Assembly (NCBI GenBank): GCA_003427395.1
Contig: BFEA01000112.1
Location: 391,067-415,738, forward strand
Origin: Chara braunii
Lineage: Eukaryota > Streptophyta > Charophyceae > Charales > Characeae
Direction of reading: 5' to 3'
Length of the DNA: 24,672 nt
Positions 17,874 to 24,672 of the stretch are shown here, piece by piece (position 1 is the first letter of the stretch; each line of letters begins with the position of its first letter). The position numbers were made by a program, and so were the translations under genes. The notes below the pieces were generated by a model. The model made no database searches. It was not told the origin of the DNA and was given only the letters and a program-made list of their open reading frames with translations.

Positions 17874-18396
17874 NTCACTACCTACTCATCGCCTACCCGA
17901 TCCAACTCCATACTTGAAGTCGTCCGCACTCTCTCCTTCCTCCGGCGCTGCAACAACGAATTCTGCTACCGCACGGTCACACAACCACGTAAGCTCGCTG
18001 GGCGACAACATGAATTACGCTTCGAAGAGCANCTTCGATTAGATGAGTCGGTTAGTCCTCCNCCCGTACACCCGGTCAGACAGGCACCCCTGCCCAGTAG
18101 CTACCACCCCCCGCCTACACCCGACACTTCTCCTCGCCCCCGCTCATTCTCCCTCTATNGGTACGCTGGCACCTCGACCTTAGCGCAACGGCCCCCTTAC
18201 TCCTCAACGCACNTGGCACCGAATCTCGCCAGGTTCATTTCCTTCCCGCTTATCCCCCTTTCCCCGACTCCGCCCGCTGGTGGCTGCGCCCCTGCCGCCC
18301 TCTTCGCAATCTGANGCTTTTAGAGTCACCCAGCCTCGCTGGGGCGTGTACGAATCTGGCCCTCTCTCGAGGCTGGGTTCAGACGGGTACCTCCGN
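17874..18396. other. Stretch with seven isolated ambiguous bases
   Basis: Single N characters stand at 17874, 18032, 18062, 18159, 18213, 18315 and 18396, and nowhere else in the window. Isolated Ns of this kind usually mean conflicting reads in a collapsed repeat or a heterozygous site, not a gap. Coding calls here are unreliable. Confidence 0.9.
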
Positions 18397-18436
18397 CGTA
18401 TACCACAAACCTCAGCAACGACGAGCACCCTAGCCC

Positions 18437-18480
18437 GCTAGCCCTCACCTTGTTTTAACGGATACCCCGAAGGGGCTAGC
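18437..18480. repeat. Inverted repeat GCTAGCCC/GGGCTAGC
   Basis: Perfect 8-bp arms (18437-18444 and 18473-18480). A smaller CCCC-gaa-GGGG hairpin overlaps the right arm. Confidence 0.7.
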
Positions 18481-18864
18481 CGCAATAGTGTCATATCCGC
18501 GGTCCTTCAAGACCCGAGCACCCAACCACACTACCGCAAAATAATAGAACTGAAAATAATATAAAACAAAATAGCATACATAAAAAGAAAAATCCTAGAC
18601 CAGGGGCGGGAACCGCCGGTGCCCCACCGGTCCCATAGGCCGGGTCCGTCGCCCGCGCCTACCAGTAAAACCAAAGGGGGATAGCCCCTTCAGGCCCTCA
18701 ACCCCCTCAGTTTCCTCCATGACGCTCCGCCGCTGCCGCACCGACGCCCGCTGGCCTCGATCCCGAAACCTCCATAGCAATAGTCCAACACCGTAACCCA
18801 TAGGGCTAAGCCCAAGCCTGAGACAAGCGAGCGCGGACTACAATATAAAACGGTGCCGCGCAGC

Positions 18865-18894
18865 GCCTAGGCCCGGAAAAAAAACGGCCTAGGC
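18865..18894. repeat. Inverted repeat GCCTAGGCC/GGCCTAGGC with an A-rich loop
   Basis: Perfect 9-bp arms (18865-18873 and 18886-18894) flank a 12-nt loop that is mostly A. The arms contain the palindrome CCTAGG. No function is implied by the sequence. Confidence 0.8.
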
Positions 18895-18899
18895 CCTCT

Positions 18900-19680
18900 T
18901 TTCCTCCCTGCAACCGGCGTGCCGACACTAGGTACCAGCACCGGCCTACTCGGACCGCGCCGTCGCCGCCCCGCACGCCAGTCCTACTGTCGGTCGCGCG
19001 TGTCGACCAAAAACAACCCTCATCCCCTTAATCAAAGTTGTAACACGGTCGACTAGACCAGCCGCTCACTCAATCAGAAAAATCACATGCGTGCCTTAAT
19101 ATTGCGCGCCCACATACCCCCTACTTAACCGAGGCGGGTCCCTGACAAGGTCGCGCTTCGCACAGCTTAACCAACCCATTATTTCTGTCATTTGCAAAAA
19201 CGAGGGTGGATACCCTTGTAAGGGTATTCGCGCCGACAACGAGGCTTTCCCGGCGCTGGCCCAACGAATTCCAACAAAAACGAAAAAGAACGAGGGTACC
19301 CATGCAACTTGCCCAACCGATCCACAACTCACCCCTTTGTTCTATCGTTTCCCCCTCCCAGCAGCCCGGCGCAGAAAAGCGTGCGATGACAGAAAGTAGT
19401 TCGTCACATGTGCTTTCGTTGTGAGCAGGAGAGGGCATTGGGCAGAATGAGAGCGCAAATCTATGTGTGGAGGAGGAAGATGCTTCATCCAGTCTCGGTC
19501 TAAGGACTGGATACCGTGGCCATCACCGAGGCTGTACTTCAGGTTTGTTGCGTCATGGGTTGCAGTGTTCTTCTACGAGCGACGCCAGCCACTACGATGC
19601 TGGACTTCACTACGATCGTCTGATTCCGAGAAATTAGGGGGGCAAAAGACCGCGACGAAAACGATCCACGAGTGCAGGCG
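18900..19680. other. Non-coding, no gene seen
   Basis: Open frames here are short, overlap on both strands and match nothing I recognise. Confidence 0.35.
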
Positions 19681-19689
19681 TTGACGGTG

Positions 19690-20000
19690 ACAGGCGTCAC
19701 GCGATTGTGATGGTGACGTTGATGATGGCCACACAGTGCCTGGCGAAATTTGAGATGGCGACGTCAACTCGTGTGATGGCGATGGTGATGGCGTTACCAA
19801 CGATGGCCAAAGGATGTTAAAGGTGATGGCAGTTGTGGGAGATGACGATGGCGACGACAATGCGGGATAGACAACAATGATGAGTGCAAATGGATGTGGT
19901 GGATGAAGCGGAAGCGATGACACACATGTGTTGAAGAGGACACACACGACGAAGATGACGGTGGTTATCTCATGGAGGCGAGACAACAAGATCCAATAAA
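19690..20000 (+). repeat. Degenerate GATGGCGAT-type simple-sequence tract
   Basis: The plus strand is dominated by GATG, GGCGA and GACGA units (for example GATGGCGATGGTGATGGC near 19777-19794). This explains the 202-codon minus-strand open frame 19573-20181, whose product is Ser/Pro/Thr-rich low complexity, so I do not call that frame a gene. Confidence 0.7.
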
Positions 20001-20251
20001 GACGATGATGCAGACGAGGCGAAGGCCACCCTGTAGAGGCAGTGCTGCGTGTACGCCCAGGCAACCTGCCGAGGATGCATATGTGGAACAGGAGAACCTG
20101 AATCGTGACTACGACAGGGCTGTTACTCCATGACGACGGTGGAAGTCCGCCAAATGGTAGAGGACAGCATACGACACACACACTCTAACGTTTTTCCTCG
20201 CCGACATGAGCGGGGATGCGGGAGGGATCGGGATAAATATTCCTGACCGTT

Positions 20252-21060
20252 GAACCCCTACCAAGCTGGCGGGACGCATCGCGACGCAGCCCCAATTGAA
20301 GACGAACCCCGACGACGACCGTCCTCCAAGAGTAACCATTGGCGACCCATTGCCTGAAATCCCAAAGTTGAGGCTCAAAGATGTCCATCCATCTGCTGGT
20401 GGAAGACCAATGGACCAGACAAAAAAAAAAGTTGCCTACGACGTGTGCCTTCGCCGATCTGATTATCACGGATCCTTGAGCTCCAAGGGACCTCGTGAGG
20501 TCCCTTGGACTAGGGCACGAAATGGCTGGGCCACAAGGATGCTACAAGGATTACTCGAGGAAATGTTTTTCACATTTTTTTCCCAATTTCTTCCCCGAGG
20601 ATAGGTGGAACGATCACGTCCTTGTAGATTTTACGTGCCCGAGGAGTGTCTAACGAGCCCCGAAGGCACCAAGGGTTCTGGCAACAGTGGAACGGGGAGG
20701 CGGAATGGTATAACTTTCCATGAAAAAAGCAAGGCAACGACCAGAGGGGGGGGACAAGGGTCCTATTTGGGTCACTGGTGTGAAATGGAAGAAGAGTGGA
20801 GGATGTTGAGGTCTTGGAGGCAGTTAGGGCGGCCATGCTTTGGGCCATTTGATGTTGCCAGAATGAGGAAATCAAGGGGGCACAGGCCACGAAAAATCTC
20901 CAGATTACTACTTAGGTGGATTGAGGGAAACCTCCTTTGGGCATTCATGGGCTCGGTTCCTGCATTAGTAGAGTCGGTGGACACTATGGAATGTCTCCCG
21001 TGCGGGCCCTTCCTCAATAAACAAGGTGGTAAGGGGGTCCTTGTTACAGATGTGGGCTAG
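20252..21060 (+). pseudogene. Unrecognised long open frame with a single internal TAG
   Basis: One plus-strand frame runs about 269 codons from after a TGA near 20250 to the stop at 21058-21060, broken only by TAG at 20602-20604. Random sequence of this length would be expected to hold roughly ten stops, so past coding is plausible. Residues include KLRLKDVHPSAGGRP near the start, RNGWATRMLQGLLEEMF before the TAG and RKISRLLLRWIEGNLLW after it. I recognise no domain. It could be a decayed ORF of a retroelement or host gene, or a chance opening in G-rich sequence. No clear start codon or intron boundary was identified. Confidence 0.3.
20483..20508. repeat. 26-bp near-perfect palindrome
   Basis: CCAAGGGACCTC and GAGGTCCCTTGG (12 bp each, perfect) are separated by GT. 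It lies within the unrecognised open frame. Confidence 0.9.
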
Positions 21061-21100
21061 CAAAGATGAATCGCAGGGCAAGGGATGACAAAATAAAAGA

Positions 21101-21127
21101 GGAGGGGGGGGGAGGGGAGGGGGGAGG
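21101..21127 (+). other. G-rich tract with quadruplex potential
   Basis: Runs of eight, four and six G are separated by single A residues, followed by GG. The eight-G run can supply two of the four required G tracts. Confidence 0.6.
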
Positions 21128-21388
21128 AGATAGGGATTGATGAGAGGAGCTTGAAATGCAAGATAATCAGGAATACAGGGCGAAAAGGATAGAAAAGGGC
21201 AAGAGTGGGGGGAGAGGGTAGGAAGAGTCCTCTTCTCCGCTGTCACAAGACACAAGTCTGCTACGGGACCAAAGGGCCCTGGTCTCACTGCAATGACTGG
21301 ATACCAATGAGAGTCTCCCGATGGGTGTAACCTGGTTCTTTAGACCCTTAGACTTCTTGCTCAAGCCTTCTTGTTCGAACAGAGTGGT

Positions 21389-21419
21389 GGGAGGGGAGGG
21401 GGGTGGGGTTGGGGGGGGG
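21389..21419 (+). other. Strong G-quadruplex motif
   Basis: Five G runs of 3, 4, 6, 4 and 9 bases are separated by loops of A, A, T and TT on the plus strand. This satisfies the standard four-run quadruplex pattern several times over. Confidence 0.8.
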
Positions 21420-21560
21420 TTGTTGGAAATAAAAAACGGTGTTGATTGAATTGTAAAATAATTGTCGGTGATAGACTGATGCCCCCCAGAATAGAGGGGG
21501 CACTATTTCTCTATAAAACATATAAAATATAATGAAAAAAAAACAACGAAATGCATGCAA

Positions 21561-21727
21561 GGGGTACTTGGGGGTTACACACAGGGCTTAGACTCTAGAG
21601 GGGTTTAAAGGGTGGTACCTGAATTAATTCATATTTATTTCTGATTTGTTTTTAATCATCGATTCTGCTGGAATTTTCGGCTCAGGGGATACTTGGGGGT
21701 TACATACAGGGTTTAGACGCTAGAGGG
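21561..21727 (+). repeat. Direct repeat of about 43 bp, two copies
   Basis: Copies at 21561-21603 and 21685-21727 share TACTTGGGGGTTACA, CAGGG and TAGAGGG with about five differences. Their starts are 124 bp apart. Confidence 0.85.
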
Positions 21728-21748
21728 TTTTTTTTTTTTTTTTTTTTT
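21728..21748. repeat. T run, 21 nt
   Basis: Homopolymer directly after the second copy of the 43-bp repeat. It could be the poly(A) end of a minus-strand retrosequence, but no body was recognised to its right. Confidence 0.6.
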
Positions 21749-21842
21749 CGTATATGGGAAACCTACTTAGCGAGGTGATAAGAGTATCCCCGGTAAGTAG
21801 GCCCCAACGTCGAAGGCTCCATCTATTGTTGGGGAGCTACAC

Positions 21843-22170
21843 CTGCTAGAAATCGGGTCCAGCGTCCCTATACAAATGATGAAAATATATATGTTGGAAA
21901 TCAGGTCCAGCGTCCTTGTGCCATAGTGTGAATGTGTGTGTTGGAAAACGAGTCCAACGTCCCTATCGATCTGATGTATAGAACCTCGCAAACAAAATGA
22001 AACATCAATCCTATCAGGCGAAACTTTAATCATGATGTAATGTGTATTACAGTACAATGATTTGTATCTGCCAGAAATCGGGTCTAGCATCCCTATACCA
22101 TATTACAGTGATATGATTTGTGTCTGCTGGAAAATGGGTCTAGCGTCCCTATATCGTGTTGTGCAACTAT
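21843..22170 (+). repeat. Tandem repeat family of about 50 bp, five copies
   Basis: Units begin near 21843, 21892, 21939, 22067 and 22122. The shared part is TG(T/C)TGGAAA or a variant, then TCGGGTCCAGCGTCCCTAT, followed by a variable T/G-rich end. Spacing is 49, 47, 128 and 55 bp; the larger gap holds unrelated sequence ending in an ATGATTTGTATCTG part of the unit. Confidence 0.8.
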
Positions 22171-22480
22171 GCCCAACAAGCAGAAACTATCTACATATGT
22201 CCATATGCTATCTATCGAAGTGTAATCATGAAACCCTAAGCACTATATGATGCATATTATCTTTTATGAATCAAGCGTAAAAGCAAAGCTCTGTCAATGA
22301 TGAGAGATGTCTGATCTCGACGCCCAGTCCAGTATTGAATATACGTTATCATGTGAGACTGTCAGGAAGGATTGACCTCCTGCTAATAATCCCTGAACAT
22401 CCCACCACCACCCAACACGACGAGCAACCCCCAGTTGATGATTGGTATCGCAGGCCGGACAACATCAATCACCCCCAACT

Positions 22481-22484
<4 letters not shown>
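22171..22484. other. Non-coding, no gene seen
   Basis: Unassigned sequence just beyond the LINE 3' end. It should be the pre-insertion DNA. Confidence 0.4.

Positions 22485-22511
<27 letters not shown>
22485..22511 (-). other. LINE poly(A) tail
   Basis: 27 consecutive T on the plus strand, placed where a minus-strand LINE should end. Confidence 0.8.
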
Positions 22512-23080
22512 GAAAAAGGGGCCCAGTGCCCAAGGCTAATATTTCCAATATGAAAATTTGAGGCCGGGGTCCTCACAGTCTACCCGGGAGTCACCAAACA
22601 TCTCATGCTGAAAACAGGGCTTAGCTGCTTTTAAGCTAGAGTGATGATAAACCATGAGGCAAAAAATCCTGCAATATTGGGCTGACAACCCAAAATGAGA
22701 GGAAGGATAAAGTAGTGAACTAGTTTAGTGCCTCTTCACCCTAACTTGGGCGCCATAAAAAAAATTGCCTACCAAGCACTCAACCAATTGTCTCCATGAA
22801 GTTTGTATCCATTATCATCCTTCCTTACATCACGAGGGATGTCTATCCAAACCAGTCAGCAGGAACAAGACAATTACTTGGGGGAGGAAAAAAATCAGGG
22901 AATTTTGAGGGGGGCCTAAGAGGGATAGAGGGATCCACAGTAACCCAATCATTAAACTCCAGACGGGAATTTCTTTTAATTGGTTCTTGAGCGTTAACAT
23001 GTCACCCTTCCCAACATACTTTCCCCAGCCTCCCTCCCTGGTCATCTCCCAGCCAACTTTTGTTAAAATGGTTAATATGT

Positions 23081-24670
23081 TCAAATTTCATTTGGAATTG
23101 ATAGGAACTGAACTTTTTCTTTAGCCTGATCCCATTTAATAGTTATTTCAGTTTGAATCTGCAGTTTGATGGTTTCGGTGAATTCAGGCCCATCCAAACG
23201 CGCATCTTCCATTTCAAAAGTACACCTTTTTATCCAAATTGCCCAGATAATCGCCCTTCTTCCTATTAAGAATAGATTGAATGTGAAGTCATCCACTTGC
23301 TCCGGATGCCATGCTTTCAAAAGGAGGGCTTTCCACTTCCAAGGCCAAGAATGAGAAGTGCTCATTTGATTCCAGATCCTATCCCACCACCTCCAAAGCC
23401 AGATAGAGCCCGAACATTGGAGGAAGATATGCTCTATAGTCTCTGGGATGAGTTTGGATGGAAACGCTGAGTTGCAAAACTTACACCAGGGGAGGGCAAT
23501 TCTTTTTTGTTCAAGGGAAGACCTATCAATAATCCAATCATTCGTAGGGAGGCATCTATGAGCGATTTGCCACTGTAGAGAAACAACTTTTGCAGGTCTT
23601 ATTTTAGAAGCATGAAACCACTCAATATTTTTCAACTCTTCCCTACTAACATTTAGATTCTTATACCATCTCTCTTCAATGTGATCCTTTAGGTTGAACC
23701 TGGGACGGAGCATCCTATAAGATGCTTTGACTGAGGGTGTGAAGATTCCTAAGATGTGAGTGACCTCGTATTCCAGGAGATGTCCAACACCAGTTAATGG
23801 GATCAAAAGGAAGGTGGGAGATGGGGGTATCTGGTCTAAAGGCAAGCCACTTATCATCAATCTTCAGTACTCTAATCCTGAAGAGTTGATCATAAGAGCA
23901 CCATCTAATTTCCTCTTGTTGACCTGGGTTAAGAAAGTCATCATCTTGAATCTCTGAAAAATTGATGGATGTCAATTATATTACCGACCAAGTCTTTTTG
24001 GTCGTGGAATGCAACCCAATCACTTTCAATAAATTTGGAGCCTTTTCGTAGAATTCTAACCCAATCCAGGGGGATTAAATCAATCATTAAATCAAGAGCA
24101 ACGTTCTGGTGGTGGCTATATCTTAGGCTATCATGCAGGTCAGTGGCCGAATGCCAGTCTTTACTTTCTTGATTCCATACATCTCTGACCCTTATTACTC
24201 CCCTGTTAATCCAACTTTTCCATGGGGCATCCATACAATGTAGAACACATCCTTGGTCATCCCTAATAAATGTGTTGTTGAAAAGAGGCTGCTGACAAAC
24301 TTCTTCCCATCTTGTCGGGGAGATTTTATTCAGGAATGGACATCTTTCTCCAATTTTTTATTAGTGTAACCCAAAAGGGATCTCGTCTAAGATCTCTCCT
24401 AATTGCCTGTCTATCTGAAATCTCCTCTTGGTTCAGGTCCCCTTGAGAACCTCTAGGTAGAGACCATGCAAGGTTCTCCAGCCACATTAGGGGATCTATG
24501 TGACCAGGGACTTAAGGAGCTAATCTTTTTATTTGTTCAAAAGCAAGACAGGCCCAAGGAGTGTTGGGAATGAAAATAAGGCGTTTAAACCATTGGAGAG
24601 AGAGGGTCATAGCTTGGGTATGGGGATCAATGATCCCAAGACCCCCTTTTGTTTTGGGTTGGATAATGGA
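23081..24670 (-). pseudogene. LINE ORF2, C-terminal part: post-RT region and RVT-type zinc finger (broken)
   Basis: Starting at the window edge, KGGLGIIDPHTQAM...LQWFKRL matches the GGLG(I/L)-D block that follows RT in plant-type LINEs. A TAA interrupts it at 24514-24512. The frame then shifts near 24350, 23955 and 23790. The last open part (259 codons, 23860-23081) has the zf-RVT signature: WFHASKIRPAKVVSLQWQIA, HRCLPTNDWI and a zinc site C126-x2-C129, EHIFLQC (H144, C149), then a Trp-rich segment (LWRWWDRIW) and an IIWAIWIKR block typical of the ORF2 end. ORF2 normally supplies endonuclease and RT for target-primed insertion; this copy is inactive. The frame ends at 23081, and the following open frame (23084-22830) is probably 3' UTR. 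Confidence 0.85.
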
Positions 24671-24672
24671 AG

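Larger units (their letters stand above)
22485..24672 (-). mobile_element. 3' part of a decayed LINE (non-LTR) retrotransposon
   Basis: On the minus strand the window edge lies in the region after RT (KGGLGIIDPHTQAM), then follow an RVT-type zinc-binding domain, a 3' untranslated region (about 23080-22512) and a 27-base poly(A) tail, seen as T at 22485-22511. No LTR is involved. The RT and endonuclease domains would lie beyond 24672. Target-site duplication cannot be checked without the 5' end. Confidence 0.85.

Noticed and set aside
19573-20181. 202-codon minus-strand open frame
   Set aside because: Its length is explained by the GATG/GGCGA simple repeat on the other strand; the product is Ser/Pro/Thr low complexity with no domain.
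22830-23084. 84-codon minus-strand open frame after LINE ORF2
   Set aside because: It starts directly at the ORF2 stop, shows no domain and lies where the 3' UTR is expected.

Overview
This is a repeat-dominated eukaryotic nuclear window with no prokaryotic features: no operons, no CRISPR and no tRNA or rRNA gene that I could find. The style of the Ty3-like gag and pol proteins, long hairpin-rich non-coding tracts and a LINE with an RVT-type zinc finger suggest a charophyte green alga, most likely Chara. That is an inference from recognising the repeat family by memory; it was not tested by a search.

Layout. 1-1100: microsatellites and unassigned sequence. About 1100-2620: non-coding, rich in short perfect inverted repeats. 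2621-11489, minus strand: the body of a decayed Ty3/Gypsy-type retrotransposon. In transcription order it holds gag (824 codons, intact), an aspartic protease in the same frame after one TGA, reverse transcriptase and RNase H, an integrase remnant that has lost its catalytic core, and then, in the position where retroviruses carry env, a second gag-like gene. That second gene has two tandem capsid-like modules and a C-terminal zinc knuckle and is broken by frameshifts and stops. Consensus splice signals sit upstream of gag and directly before the second gene, so a spliced subgenomic mRNA is plausible.

11490-15260: the leader side of the element and neighbouring non-coding DNA. It carries a run of five hairpins (12628-12805), tandem repeats of about 122 bp (13814-14180) and the most unusual feature of the window: ten dispersed copies of a compound hairpin (14419-15252), with a conserved core and outer stems that change sequence while pairing is kept in the better copies. 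An eleventh copy lies in inverted orientation near 13611.

15260-22480: mostly non-coding. It includes a candidate first coding exon ending in a consensus donor (16080-16260, possibly a UBC13-type E2), a pyrimidine-rich tract with seven isolated ambiguous bases, a 26-bp near-palindrome, an unrecognised long open frame with a single TAG (20252-21060), strong G-quadruplex motifs and two short tandem-repeat families. 22485-24672, minus strand: the 3' part of a decayed LINE, with its poly(A) tail at 22485-22511, entering from beyond the right edge.

No LTR pair, primer-binding site or target-site duplication could be identified by eye, so outer element boundaries are uncertain.
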